Counted from the first letter of the stretch, positions 1 to 9,432 are shown. The stretch: 64,000 nucleotides of DNA from Phytopseudomonas flavescens (GCF_900100535.1 NZ_FNDG01000004.1:62001-126000); one strand, 5' to 3'. Program-made: numbers and translations. The notes: generated by a model from the letters alone, not told the origin.

Positions 1-718
1 GAACCCACTTGAGGCGTCCGTTGGTTTGTTTCTCGTCTTCGAGCTTCAGGTACAGGCCTTCCATCACCGTCGACTTGTCGCACTGCCGCCAGGCCCGTTC
101 CAGGTCCAGGCCTTCGCGCTGCACCGTGGCTTCGAAGGCGCTGCGCCATGCCGGTGACTTGGCCTGGGAATCGCCGAGCAGCTCGAGCAGATCCTTGAGC
201 CGCGCCGGTGCCAGCCCTTCATGAAGCACCGGCACCGACAGCACCGGGCCGTCGCGCAGCAACTGGCGCCGAGCCGCGGTCGACAGGAACAGGCCATGGG
301 CCCGATCCCAGATGTCGAACTCGCAGAAGAAGTGCGGCAGGCGGTCGTAGAACACCGAATGCTTCTTGTGCATCCATTCGCCGAACAGCACGTAGCGGTC
401 TTCAAGGCGGCTCAGCAACCAGTCCTCGTGGGCCACGGCCCACTGCTTGAACAGGTTGAACTGGCGCTCCCGACCGCCACCGGTCAGGTAGTGGCCACGC
501 GATTGCAGCAGCAGTTCACCGGCCGCGGAGAAGCTGATGCCGGCATTGGCACCGTCCAGTTTCTCCTCGACGACCAGCCACTGCCCGCTCAGCGAGGCAT
601 AACGAACCTGATCGCTATCGGTATCGCCCGGCTGCAGGCGAGAGCTCTCCAGGTGGGGCGTGCGTGGGTATTTGTGTAGCTCGAGGTTTTGCGCATAGGC
701 GCGGAAATCCATGTTCAT
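1..718 (-). CDS. RNA ligase family protein (5' part, runs off left edge)
   Basis: Reading the minus strand from the ATG at 718 gives 239 codons with no stop before the window edge. The start follows a GGAGG at 725-729 with a 6-nt spacer. Seen: nucleotidyltransferase motif I EEKLDGAN (adenylated lysine), FGEWM (motif III-like), FCEFDIWD (motif IIIa-like), EGLYLKLED (motif IV-like) and LKWV (motif V-like) just before the edge. This order is that of the ATP-dependent RNA ligase/DNA ligase superfamily, closest in feel to the Rnl2-type RNA_ligase family used in RNA repair. It would seal or repair RNA using ATP. Nothing upstream within the window joins it in an operon; any partner such as a kinase-phosphatase would lie to the left. 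Family call is confident, substrate is not. Confidence 0.8.
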   Translation of the reverse strand, partial: MNMDFRAYAQNLELHKYPRTPHLESSRLQPGDTDSDQVRYASLSGQWLVVEEKLDGANAGISFSAAGELLLQSRGHYLTGGGRERQFNLFKQWAVAHEDWLLSRLEDRYVLFGEWMHKKHSVFYDRLPHFFCEFDIWDRAHGLFLSTAARRQLLRDGPVLSVPVLHEGLAPARLKDLLELLGDSQAKSPAWRSAFEATVQREGLDLERAWRQCDKSTVMEGLYLKLEDEKQTNGRLKWV

Positions 719-1043
719 GGGTTTCCTCCATTGCAATTGGGAAAACCGACGACAAGGGTTCAGGCGGGCAAAATGTGGGAAGCGGCCACGCAAGTGCGCA
801 GGCAGCCATCAGGCACGATGGACCGTCGTCGGTATCAGGCTTGTTGGCTGGAGCAGGGCACTTCGTTCACCACTTGAGAGAGGGGGTGTAAATAGGGGGA
901 GTATTCAACATGCAAAAAAATGAGATGTCAACACTGCACTGGCTGTTGAACGCATAGACTTGGGAGTCGCTAACCCCTTTCGAGTTTTTTGGCTCAGTCT
1001 TTTAGTGGCCGCTTGGCAGGGATTCTGCCGTCTTGTTACGTGA
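719..1043. other. Intergenic region without a convincing gene
   Basis: This stretch lies between the divergent 5' end of the RNA ligase gene and the 3' end of the unknown gene at 1044. I see the ribosome binding site of the ligase gene and presumably its promoter, but no convincing coding sequence, tRNA or repeat. The part from about 890 to 1010 is richer in A/T than the flanks, which could mark a boundary of the defence region, but I found no attachment-site duplication. Confidence 0.4.
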
Positions 1044-1532
1044 CTAACCTGTGGGCGCAAAATGTAAGCAGCGCTCAAGGGCTGCCTGGAAATCAAGCTC
1101 GCGATCCTCGCCCCGCCAAGCAGCGGATATCCTCCCGCCTAGGCTACGAAGTTTCCGCAACAATTCTAAGAAGGACTCGATCTCCGCTTGCCCCCACTCG
1201 GGGCCCATTCGGTAGTCCAAGACCAGGCCGTCGGTAGATACGAAAACGCCTAGGTCGGGGATGACCTGGTTGGTGCCGCGTATGCCGCCAAGAACGACAT
1301 GAAATGGGTCGGCCAGTCCTCCCGTCACCAAGAGAGCCTCAGCAGAGCCTGAAAATGGCTTTTCGACCTGGGTTGCCCGGATCCATACATATCCGCCGCT
1401 GGCTGTAGCGTTTCTAGCTCCCAGTACGTACAGGAGCTCAAAGGCCATGGCTACCAAAGAAGCTGCTTGAAAGGCTATCTCTACTTCTGGAAGAGAGCCG
1501 TCATCGTTCGAGAAATACTGCCTCAGTTTCAA
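1044..1532 (-). CDS. Uncharacterised protein, family shared with the gene at 26893-27255
   Basis: A 162-residue protein with a TTG start at 1532, chosen because a run AAAGGGGGG sits 7 nt upstream. No known domain, signal peptide or membrane segment is recognised. Its first ~80 residues match the protein at 26893-27255: both have a YFS-N-D start region, the stretch AFELLY, a G-GYxW motif, EKxFSGxA, and SLLVT/ALLVT followed by LADPF. The C-terminal half (from about residue 85) has no counterpart in the shorter relative. It lies convergent-free beside the Mrr and type I restriction genes on the opposite strand, so a defence link is only positional. Function unknown. Confidence 0.6.
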   Translation of the reverse strand: MKLRQYFSNDDGSLPEVEIAFQAASLVAMAFELLYVLGARNATASGGYVWIRATQVEKPFSGSAEALLVTGGLADPFHVVLGGIRGTNQVIPDLGVFVSTDGLVLDYRMGPEWGQAEIESFLELLRKLRSLGGRISAAWRGEDRELDFQAALERCLHFAPTG

Positions 1533-1576
1533 AGCCGACCCCCCTTTACGAAAATAAGCATTGCCCTCTCCGGGAT

Positions 1577-1606
1577 CCGAGCCAAGTAAGTAGCGGCTCG
1601 GTTTTT
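1577..1606 (+). terminator. Intrinsic terminator with no gene ahead of it
   Basis: A perfect 7-bp stem (CCGAGCC 1577-1583 with GGCTCGG 1595-1601), an 11-nt loop, and five T residues at 1602-1606. It points along the plus strand, but the preceding gene is on the minus strand, so it may end a short untranslated RNA or act as a leader attenuator before the Mrr gene. Confidence 0.55.
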
Positions 1607-1728
1607 CCCTTCAAAATAAAGCCTTGTTATATGATTCGCCCATATGCCGCTGATTAGATGAGCCCAGCATTGCTTGAATGGACTATTGACTAGGTTATCG
1701 CGGCGATTAGGCGAAAGGAGATATCAGA

Positions 1729-2721
1729 TTGGCTCGAATGTGGATGGTTCGTGGTGAGGGTGGGGCGCGTTATGACTCGTTCCGGGAGCTTGGAATAGCT
1801 GCCATCGGATGGCGTCAGTTGGCCGCTCATGCGAAGCCGGGCTTGAGCCGCAAGCAACTGATAGCGCTTTATCAGTCCATAGAGCCAACGGCAAAGCAGG
1901 GCACCTTGATTTCCGGAGCCTCCCAGGTGTGGCGCTTCATCAACGAGATGCAGGTAGGGGATTGGGTCGTTACCTATTCGCCGGCGAATCGACTTTATTT
2001 GATTGGTACAGTCACGGGGCCGGTCAAGCATCAACCCGAGCGAGCGGACGAGGGCCTATCACTAGCACGTGAAGTGCAATGGCAACCGCAGGAGCTGGCA
2101 CGCGACAATTTCAGCAGCACCACTAAAAACAGCCTTGGCTCGACGCTTACTGTGTTCGAGGTGCCCTCTAGTGCTGCTACCGAAGTGCTGTCCGTGTTGA
2201 AGGGCAAGCCGGCACCGGTAGCAGAAGAGGATGCCGAAGAGGTGCTGGCTGATCCTTTGGCTGATATCGAAGAGCGTGCTAGGGAGCAGATCAAAGATCT
2301 GATCGTCAGCCTGGGCTGCAAGGAGATGCAGGAGCTTGTCGCCGGCATTTTGCGCGCCATGGGTTACAAGACCCAGGTTTCTCCAGATGGCTCGGACCGG
2401 GGTAAAGACATCGTGGCTTCCCCTGATGGTTTCGGCTTCGAACACCCACGTATCGTCGTAGAGGTTAAACACCGTAAGGGGCAGATGGGCAGCCAGGACA
2501 TTCGGGGCTTTCTAGGCGGTCGACACAAAGATGATCGCGGGCTTTATGTAAGCACCGGCGGATTCACCAAGGATGCCCATTACGAGGCTGACCGTGCTTC
2601 CATTCCTCTGGCTATGTGGACGTTAGAGCATGTCGTGCGAGCCTTGATCGAGCACTACGACAATACAGATGCCGAGACGAAGCGACTGGTGCCCTTGAAG
2701 CGGCTTTATTGGCCTGCTTGA
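1729..2721 (+). CDS. Mrr-type modification-dependent restriction endonuclease with N-terminal PUA/EVE-like reader
   Basis: 330 residues. The TTG at 1729 is preferred over the ATG at 1738 because AGGAG at 1716-1720 is 8 nt before it. The C-terminal half is an Mrr_cat nuclease of the PD-(D/E)xK fold: GSDRGKDIVA supplies Asp227, VVEVKH supplies Glu245 and Lys247, and GSQDIRGFLGG carries the usual Gln256. The N-terminal ~150 residues (VGDWVVTYS, YLIGTVTG) look like the PUA/EVE-like module found in COG4127-type proteins, thought to recognise modified bases. Known of the family: type IV enzymes cut DNA carrying foreign modification. It stands immediately before a type I system, a frequent pairing in defence islands. 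Exact modification recognised cannot be told. Confidence 0.8.
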   Translation: MARMWMVRGEGGARYDSFRELGIAAIGWRQLAAHAKPGLSRKQLIALYQSIEPTAKQGTLISGASQVWRFINEMQVGDWVVTYSPANRLYLIGTVTGPVKHQPERADEGLSLAREVQWQPQELARDNFSSTTKNSLGSTLTVFEVPSSAATEVLSVLKGKPAPVAEEDAEEVLADPLADIEERAREQIKDLIVSLGCKEMQELVAGILRAMGYKTQVSPDGSDRGKDIVASPDGFGFEHPRIVVEVKHRKGQMGSQDIRGFLGGRHKDDRGLYVSTGGFTKDAHYEADRASIPLAMWTLEHVVRALIEHYDNTDAETKRLVPLKRLYWPA

Positions 2722-2804
2722 TCGTGCCGGTGCTGTATTCAACGTGAAGTTATGCCCGGTAGAGGCTGTTGTTAGCATCATCCGAATTGGATTTAGGCTG
2801 GATC

Positions 2805-5171
2805 ATGGATAAGAAATCACTTTCCGAGCGGGATATCTGCAGCAAATACATTGCACCCGCCATCCAGCAGGCTGGCTGGGATATGTACAAGCAAGTGCGT
2901 GAGGAAGTCAGCTTTACAAAAGGTCGCATCATTGTCCGCGGCAAACTGCACAGTCGTGGCGAAGCGCGTCGCGCCGATTTCATCCTCTACCACCAGCCCA
3001 ATCTGCCGCTTGCCGTGATCGAAGCGAAAGACAACAAGCACTCCATCGGCTCCGGCATGCAGCAAGCGTTGGGCTATGCCGAGGCGCTGGACGTACCGTT
3101 CGTATTCTCCAGCAATGGTGATGGTTTTCTGTTTCACGACCGTAGCGGAACCAGCAGTCAGGTCGAAACCCAGCTCAGCCTCGATCAGTTTCCTAGCCCT
3201 GACGAGTTATGGCAGCGCTACTGTCAATGGAAGGGGTTGGACGGCCAAGCCCGGCACAAGATCGAAGCGCCGTACTACGACGACGGCACCGGCCGTATGC
3301 CGCGCTACTACCAAATGAACGCGATAAACCGAACGGTTGAGGCGGTTGCACGTGGGCAGAATCGTGTACTCCTGGTAATGGCTACCGGTACGGGCAAGAC
3401 CTACACAGCCTTCCAAATCATTTGGCGGCTGTGGAAGTCCAAACAAAAGAAACGCATCCTCTTTCTCGCTGACCGTAACATTCTCGTCGACCAGACCAAA
3501 AACAACGACTTCAAGCCATTCGGCAAGGCGATGACCAAGATCGCCAAACGTCAGATCGATACGTCCTACGAGATTTACCTGTCGCTCTATCAGGCCGTCA
3601 CAGGTAATGACGAAGAGATGAACATCTATAAGCAGTTCTCTCGCGATTTCTTTGATCTGATCGTGATCGACGAATGCCACCGTGGCAGCGCTGCGGAGGA
3701 TTCCGCCTGGCGCGAGATTCTCGACTACTTCTCCAACGCCACCCATGTCGGCCTCACCGCTACCCCCAAGGAAACCAAAGAGGTATCCAGCATCACCTAT
3801 TTCGGTGAGCCGGTTTACAGCTACACCTTGAAGCAAGGCATCGAAGACGGCTTCCTCGCACCGTACAAAGTGGTGCGCATCGACTTCGATAAAGACCTGC
3901 AAGGCTGGCGACCGCCCAAGGGCATGCTGGACAAGAATGGCGAGTTGATCGAAGACCGCATCTATAACCTCAAGGACATGGATCGCAACCTGGTCATCGA
4001 GGCGCGTACCCAGTTGGTGGCGCAAAAGGTTACCGATTTCCTCAAAGCTACCGATCCCTACCAGAAAACCATCGTTTTCTGCGACGACGTCGACCACGCC
4101 GAGCGCATGCGCCAGGCGCTGACCAACCTCAATCCGTTGCGTGTTGCTGAAAGCCGCAAGTACGTGATGCGCATTACCGGGGATGACAACGAGGGCAAGG
4201 CCGAGCTGGACAACTTCATCAATCCGGAGGAGCGCTACCCGGTGATTGCCACCACCAGCAAGCTGATGACTACTGGGGTCGATGCGCAGACTTGCAAGCT
4301 GATCGTGCTCGACCAGCACATCAAGTCGATGACCGAGTTCAAGCAGATCATCGGTCGCGGCACTCGCATCAACGAAGAGTTTGGCAAGTACTGGTTCACC
4401 ATCATGGATTTCAAAAAAGCCACCGAACTGTTTGCCGACCCAGACTTCGATGGTGAGCCGGTAGTGATCTACAGTCCAGAGGGCGACGCCTCGCCAGTCC
4501 CCCCAGACAGCCCGCTCGAAGATGAAGATGGCATCGTTGACGGTGGTGAGTGGTTACCCGAGGAGGGTTCGGATGATGAAGCCACCTCCGATAAGAAGCG
4601 CGTCAAGTACGTAATCGACAACCTGCCTGTGTATGTAATTGCCGAGCGCGTACAGTACTACGGTCCGGATGGCCGGCTGATCACCGAGTCGCTGCACGAC
4701 TACACCCGAGCCTGTGTGAAGAAGCAGTTTGCCTCGCTAGACGACTTCCTTAGGCACTGGAGCGATTCCGAGCAGAAGAGGGTGATCATCGAGGAAATGG
4801 CAGCCCAAGGTGTGATGTGGGAGGCACTGGCCGAAGAAGTGGAAAAGAAAATGGGCCAGACGTTCGACCCGTTCGACCTGATCTGCCATGTCGCCTTCGA
4901 CCAGCCGGCGCTGTCACGTCGTGAGCGTGCCGAGCAGGTGAAAAAGCGCAATTACTTTGCCAGGTATTCCGGCTCAGCCCGCCAGGTGCTGGAAGCGTTG
5001 CTGGATAAATATGCCGACACCGGCATCGAGCATATCGAGGACATGAAGATCCTCCAGCTCGATCCTTTCAGCCAGATCGGCGCCCCTATCGAACTGGTCA
5101 AGGCGTTTGGCGGCAAGGCTGGCTACAGCAAGGCCATTCACGAGCTCGAGAACGAGCTTTACGCCAGTTAA
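2805..5171 (+). CDS. hsdR: Type I restriction enzyme R subunit (EcoEI-like)
   Basis: 788 residues from the ATG at 2805, preferred over an upstream TTG because of AGG about 7 nt before it and because homology-like sequence starts at [10 protein letters not shown]. Domains in order: HsdR N-terminal nuclease with AVIEAK (Glu73, Lys75) and Asp58; SF2 helicase/translocase with Walker A ATGTGKT (193-199), DECH box (289-292), TATP (motif III), and GRGTRI (motif VI); then an EcoEI-type C-terminal domain. It translocates DNA using ATP and cuts when it meets unmethylated sites, in complex with HsdM and HsdS. The three subunit genes lie in the order R-M-S on one strand with an 88-nt gap to hsdM. Confidence 0.95.
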   Translation: MDKKSLSERDICSKYIAPAIQQAGWDMYKQVREEVSFTKGRIIVRGKLHSRGEARRADFILYHQPNLPLAVIEAKDNKHSIGSGMQQALGYAEALDVPFVFSSNGDGFLFHDRSGTSSQVETQLSLDQFPSPDELWQRYCQWKGLDGQARHKIEAPYYDDGTGRMPRYYQMNAINRTVEAVARGQNRVLLVMATGTGKTYTAFQIIWRLWKSKQKKRILFLADRNILVDQTKNNDFKPFGKAMTKIAKRQIDTSYEIYLSLYQAVTGNDEEMNIYKQFSRDFFDLIVIDECHRGSAAEDSAWREILDYFSNATHVGLTATPKETKEVSSITYFGEPVYSYTLKQGIEDGFLAPYKVVRIDFDKDLQGWRPPKGMLDKNGELIEDRIYNLKDMDRNLVIEARTQLVAQKVTDFLKATDPYQKTIVFCDDVDHAERMRQALTNLNPLRVAESRKYVMRITGDDNEGKAELDNFINPEERYPVIATTSKLMTTGVDAQTCKLIVLDQHIKSMTEFKQIIGRGTRINEEFGKYWFTIMDFKKATELFADPDFDGEPVVIYSPEGDASPVPPDSPLEDEDGIVDGGEWLPEEGSDDEATSDKKRVKYVIDNLPVYVIAERVQYYGPDGRLITESLHDYTRACVKKQFASLDDFLRHWSDSEQKRVIIEEMAAQGVMWEALAEEVEKKMGQTFDPFDLICHVAFDQPALSRRERAEQVKKRNYFARYSGSARQVLEALLDKYADTGIEHIEDMKILQLDPFSQIGAPIELVKAFGGKAGYSKAIHELENELYAS

Positions 5172-5259
5172 GTACCACCTAGCGACGGTATGCCAGGGCA
5201 GGAATCCAACCTGTCCTGTAGAATTTTGCCCCCGTTGCTGCACGCGTTGAGAGAACTCC

Positions 5260-6729
5260 ATGTCCATTAGTTCCACCATCAAGTCCATCCAAGACATCAT
5301 GCGCAAGGACGTCGGCGTCGACGGCGATGCGCAACGCATCGGCCAGTTGGTCTGGTTGCTGTTCCTGAAGATCTTCGATGACCGTGAGTTGGAATGGGAG
5401 CTGATGGACGACAGCTACCGCTCGCCCATTCCCGACAGCTGCCGCTGGCGTACCTGGGCTGCCGACCCGGAGGGCATGACCGGCGACGCGCTGAAAGACT
5501 TTATCGACAACAACCTGTTCCCACAGCTGCAGAACCTGCACGAGTACAGCAACACGTCGTCAGCCTACGTAGTGCGCAGCGTTTTTGAAGACGCTTACAA
5601 CTACATGAAGTCTGGCCAGTTACTACGCCAGGTGATCAACAAGATTCAGGAAGGGGTGGATTTCAACAAGGCCCAGGAACGTCATGAGTTCGGCAACCTG
5701 TACGAGCAACTGCTGCGCGACCTGCAGAGCGCCGGCAACGCCGGGGAGTTCTACACCCCGCGCCCAGTCACCGAGTTTATGGTGCGCATGGTTGATCCTA
5801 AGCTGGATGAAAAAGTCATGGACCCTGCCTGCGGTACGGGCGGCTTTCTCACCTGTGCCATTGAGCACAAGCGCAGTCGCTATGTAAAAACAGCTGATGA
5901 CGAGCGCACCCTGCAAGCCAGTATTTTCGGTGTCGAGAAAAAGCCGCTGCCGCACCTGCTCGCTACTACTAATATGATTCTGCACGGCATCGAAGTCCCT
6001 AGCCAGATCCGCCACGACAACACCCTGAGCAAGCCGCTGATCAGCTGGGGCCCGAGTGAGCGCGTGCACTGCATCGTCGCCAACCCGCCATTCGGCGGCA
6101 TGGAAGAGGACGGCATCGAAACCAACTTCCCTGCCGCCTTCCGCACCCGCGAAACCGCTGACCTGTTTTTGGTGCTGATCATGCAGCTACTCAAGGACGG
6201 TGGCCGCGCCGCCGTGGTCCTCCCCGATGGCTTTCTCTTTGGCGAAGGCATCAAGAGCCGCATCAAGGAAAAGCTGCTGACCGAGTGCAATCTGCACACC
6301 ATCGTTCGCCTGCCCAACGGCGTGTTCAACCCCTACACCGGCATCAAGACCAACCTGCTGTTCTTCACCAAGGGCTCGCCGACCAAACAGGTGTGGTTCT
6401 ACGAACACCAGTACCCGGCAGGTGTGAAGAACTACTCCAAGACCCGCCCCATGCGTATCGAAGAGTTCGCTGTGGAAGAAGCCTGGTGGGGCAGCGAGGC
6501 CGATGGCTTTGCCGCACGGAAAGAGAACGAGTTTGCGTGGAAGGTCGGTATCGGAGAGTTGCAAGCACGCAACTGGAACCTCGACTGCAAGAATCCGCAT
6601 GTCGGCGAACAGATCAGCCACGACCTTGACGAACTCCTTCGCAACTACGCCAGCCTGCAAGACGAAATCAGCGATCTGCGCGACCAGCTCAAGGCGGTGT
6701 TGGCCGAAGCCCTGGAGCGTCAGGTATGA
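5260..6729 (+). CDS. hsdM: Type I DNA methyltransferase M subunit (N6-adenine)
   Basis: 489 residues with an ATG at 5260 preceded by GAGAG. HsdM N-terminal helical domain at about 7-130, then an N6-adenine methyltransferase fold with the AdoMet-binding motif DPACGTGGF (188-196) and catalytic NPPF (275-278). It methylates adenine in the target chosen by HsdS and forms the M2S core to which HsdR binds. Its stop overlaps the hsdS start (ATGA at 6726-6729), showing translational coupling. No frameshift or lost motif is seen, so modification should be functional. Confidence 0.95.
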   Translation: MSISSTIKSIQDIMRKDVGVDGDAQRIGQLVWLLFLKIFDDRELEWELMDDSYRSPIPDSCRWRTWAADPEGMTGDALKDFIDNNLFPQLQNLHEYSNTSSAYVVRSVFEDAYNYMKSGQLLRQVINKIQEGVDFNKAQERHEFGNLYEQLLRDLQSAGNAGEFYTPRPVTEFMVRMVDPKLDEKVMDPACGTGGFLTCAIEHKRSRYVKTADDERTLQASIFGVEKKPLPHLLATTNMILHGIEVPSQIRHDNTLSKPLISWGPSERVHCIVANPPFGGMEEDGIETNFPAAFRTRETADLFLVLIMQLLKDGGRAAVVLPDGFLFGEGIKSRIKEKLLTECNLHTIVRLPNGVFNPYTGIKTNLLFFTKGSPTKQVWFYEHQYPAGVKNYSKTRPMRIEEFAVEEAWWGSEADGFAARKENEFAWKVGIGELQARNWNLDCKNPHVGEQISHDLDELLRNYASLQDEISDLRDQLKAVLAEALERQV

Positions 6730-9083
6730 CCGCGTTGCTGACCGACAATCTGCCGCTGCTGACCAATGCGCCGAATGGCATCAAAAAGCTCCGCGAGCTG
6801 ATTCTGGAACTGGCGGTGCGCGGTAAGTTGGTGCCACAGGACGCTAGTGACGGACAAGCGAGCGATTGGCTAGAGCGTATCAAACTAGAAAGAAATCGGC
6901 TTTTTGGAGCCGGACTGCTCAAAAAATCAAAACGAACCCCGGATACCACGCTGGATAAGTCAGTTAGCGCAGTTCCACGATCATGGCGCTGGGTAACACT
7001 CTCAGAAATCACGCTGGGTATGGACTCCGGGTGGAGTCCAGCGTGCGAGCCAAATCCGTCACAAAGCAATGAAGTTTGGGGAATACTGAAAACTACTGCT
7101 GTTCAGGTAATGCAATTTCTCCAAGAGGAAAACAAAGAGCTTCCTGCTCACCTTGAGCCTAGGCCTGATGCCGAGGTGAAAGCTGGAGATATTCTTTTTA
7201 CTCGCGCTGGGCCGACCAACCGGGTAGGTATTTCTTGCTTGGTAGAAAGCACCAGACCACGCCTCATGATTTCGGACAAAATCATCCGCTTTCATCCAAT
7301 TGAAGCGGGAACATATGGCCGCTATATAGCCCTCTGCCTAAATTCCGGCAGCACAGCTAGATACTTGGAGATAGCCAAATCCGGTATGGCTGCTAGTCAG
7401 GTAAATATCTCGCAGGACAAACTGAAACTAGCCCCTGTACCTTTGGCTCCGCTGCCAGAACAACGTCGCATTGTCGCCAAAGTCGATGAACTGATGGCCC
7501 TGTGCGACCGCCTGGAGGCCCAACAGGCCGATGCCGAACGCGCCCACGCCCAACTGGTACAAGCGCTGCTCGACAGCCTGACCCAAGCCAGCGACGCCAC
7601 CGACTTTGCCGCCAACTGGCAACGCCTGGCCGGACACTTCCACACCCTGTTCGACACCGAACCCAGCATAAACGCCCTCAAGCAAACCCTGCTGCAACTT
7701 GCGGTGATGGGCAAACTGGTGCCGCAAGATCCCAGCGATGAGCCGGCTAGTGAGCTGCTTCGTAGAGTTTGGGAGATCAACGATAAGGTAGAGCGGATAT
7801 TCTCGTCTGAGGCTGGAGGCGATGATGCAGAAGGATGGTTTGGTATTTCGGCTCCTGACGGATGGTGTGTTTGTAGAGTAAGCAATATTGCCGAAGTCAA
7901 GCTTGGGAGTACGCCATCAAGAGCAGAGTCAAGCTACTGGGGTGGTGATATACCTTGGGTTAGCTCAGGAGAGGTCGCGGGCACCATAATAAAAAGTACG
8001 CGAGAAAAAATTACTCAAGCTGGCTACAAGAACTCAAGCACAGCGATGATTCCTCCAGGCTGTGTACTGATAGCAATGATTGGTCAAGGAAAAACTCGAG
8101 GCCAGTCTGCTCTTCTAGAGATCGAGGCGTGCACCAATCAGAATGTTGCAGCATTAATTTTCAATACTGACCTTGTTGCTTCTCCATATGTCTGGCTGTG
8201 GGCGCAGGCTATGTACTCGCTTCACCGTGCAGGCGGGCATGGCGGCGCACAGCCAGCACTCAATGCGAAGAAAGTTAAAGCATTTGCATTCCCTCTCCCC
8301 CCAACAGCCGAACAACACCGCATTGTCGCCAAAGTCGATCAGCTAATGACCCTCTGCGACCAACTGAAAACCCGCCTGACCCAGGCCCGCCAACTCAACG
8401 AACAACTGGCCAGCACCCTGGTCGAACGCGCCCTTGTCGATAATGGTCAACTGGCACCCGTTACCACGGATCAAAAAGCCGCTCGCACCCTACTCGCCGC
8501 CGAAATCACTCACCAACTTCACGGTCAACGCACTTTCGGCCAGCGCAAGCTGCAGAAGGTGATTTACCTGGCCGAGCACGCGGCCAGGCTCACCTCCGTG
8601 CAGGGTAACTACTTACTCGACGCGGCCGGCCCCCATGATCGCCAATTGATGAGCCAGGTCGAAAACGAGCTGCGCAACCGACAGTGGTACGAGTGTGTCG
8701 ACCGGGAAAAATTTGGCCATGCCTACCGTGCGCTTTCCAATGCAGGGCAGCATCGGCAGGCGTATGAGAGCGTCTTGCCAGCTGCCGAGCGGGCCACCAT
8801 TAAGAGGGTCGTCGACTTGATGCGGGACTGGGATACGGATCGCTGCGAAATGACCGTGACCCTTTACGCCGCTTGGAACGACTTCATCATTGAAGGCCGC
8901 CCGGTCACCGATGACGCCATCGTGGATGAAGTCCTGCACCGCTGGAACGATGCCAAGCTGCGTTTCAGCAAAAGCCAATGGCTGACAGTGCTTACCGAGA
9001 TGAAGAAGCACAGCCTTCTGACGCCCAGCGGCTTTGGTAAGCGCACTACGGGCGGAACTCTTACCCTGCCGGGGTTCGAGTAA
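6726..9083 (+). CDS. hsdS: Type I specificity subunit S with an extra C-terminal domain
   Basis: 785 residues, long for HsdS, which is usually about 400-600. Two half-subunits are visible: each begins with a similar helix ending GKLVPQD (residues ~30-40 and ~328-338), followed by a variable target recognition domain and a conserved coiled-coil opening with RIVAKVD (about 247 and 531). The two recognition domains (roughly 6.87-7.44 kb and 7.75-8.30 kb) are visibly richer in A/T than the rest, as expected for exchanged modules. After the second coiled coil an additional ~190-residue domain begins near residue 590, with FGQRKLQKVIYLAEH and AAGPHD motifs that recall Panacea/DUF4065-like antitoxin domains. 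Start overlaps hsdM by 4 nt. Target sequence cannot be predicted. Confidence 0.9.
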   Translation: MTALLTDNLPLLTNAPNGIKKLRELILELAVRGKLVPQDASDGQASDWLERIKLERNRLFGAGLLKKSKRTPDTTLDKSVSAVPRSWRWVTLSEITLGMDSGWSPACEPNPSQSNEVWGILKTTAVQVMQFLQEENKELPAHLEPRPDAEVKAGDILFTRAGPTNRVGISCLVESTRPRLMISDKIIRFHPIEAGTYGRYIALCLNSGSTARYLEIAKSGMAASQVNISQDKLKLAPVPLAPLPEQRRIVAKVDELMALCDRLEAQQADAERAHAQLVQALLDSLTQASDATDFAANWQRLAGHFHTLFDTEPSINALKQTLLQLAVMGKLVPQDPSDEPASELLRRVWEINDKVERIFSSEAGGDDAEGWFGISAPDGWCVCRVSNIAEVKLGSTPSRAESSYWGGDIPWVSSGEVAGTIIKSTREKITQAGYKNSSTAMIPPGCVLIAMIGQGKTRGQSALLEIEACTNQNVAALIFNTDLVASPYVWLWAQAMYSLHRAGGHGGAQPALNAKKVKAFAFPLPPTAEQHRIVAKVDQLMTLCDQLKTRLTQARQLNEQLASTLVERALVDNGQLAPVTTDQKAARTLLAAEITHQLHGQRTFGQRKLQKVIYLAEHAARLTSVQGNYLLDAAGPHDRQLMSQVENELRNRQWYECVDREKFGHAYRALSNAGQHRQAYESVLPAAERATIKRVVDLMRDWDTDRCEMTVTLYAAWNDFIIEGRPVTDDAIVDEVLHRWNDAKLRFSKSQWLTVLTEMKKHSLLTPSGFGKRTTGGTLTLPGFE

Positions 9084-9117
9084 CTCGCAGGAGCAGGGGA
9101 TAGGCTAGTGTTAAGGA

Positions 9118-9152
9118 ACGCCGAAGCGCAGCGTTGATGCTGTCTTCGGCGT
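9118..9152 (+). terminator. Hairpin after the hsd operon
   Basis: Perfect 9-bp stem ACGCCGAAG (9118-9126) with CTTCGGCGT (9144-9152), with a smaller inner CAGC/GCTG pairing. There is no T run, so it may be a Rho-aided or bidirectional end for hsdS and for the minus-strand genes to the right. Confidence 0.45.
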
Positions 9153-9174
9153 CCGCTGCCTTGTTGGAAGCTGC

Positions 9175-9432
9175 TCAGCTCGTCCCCACCAGCCTCTGCT
9201 GAATCCGACTGATAAACGCCACCTCGAACGCCTTCCTGTCGGTCTCATCCTGCAGGGCGTCCCGCTCGAAAATCATTGCAGCCCATAACCAATGGCTGCG
9301 CTTGCCGTTTACCCAGCGTTCTGCCGCGCGGATGCCGTCATGGAAGGCCGGGCGGCAGTCCTTTGACCAAGAGATTGTCAGGCCGGGGTAGCCGTCGTTG
9401 GTGGGCAGGGAGGTGGTGGCACCTTTAGTCAT
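9175..9432 (-). CDS. Small uncharacterised protein
   Basis: 85 residues when started at the ATG at 9432, which overlaps the stop of the upstream small gene and follows a GGGGGTG run. An ATG at 9447 is possible, but a decayed copy of this gene at 10138-10227 begins at the position matching 9432, which supports the shorter form. No known domain is recognised; the protein is rich in Trp and charged residues (ERWVNGKRSHWLW) and has no signal peptide or membrane helix. It is probably co-transcribed with the gene at 9425-9700. Function unknown. Confidence 0.5.
   Translation of the reverse strand: MTKGATTSLPTNDGYPGLTISWSKDCRPAFHDGIRAAERWVNGKRSHWLWAAMIFERDALQDETDRKAFEVAFISRIQQRLVGTS

Noticed and set aside
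221..679. Plus-strand frame of 152 codons at the left edge
   Set aside because: The minus strand here encodes the RNA ligase with ordered catalytic motifs.
905..1096. Short minus-strand frame as possible integrase remnant
   Set aside because: No tyrosine recombinase motif is present and it overlaps the unknown gene's end.
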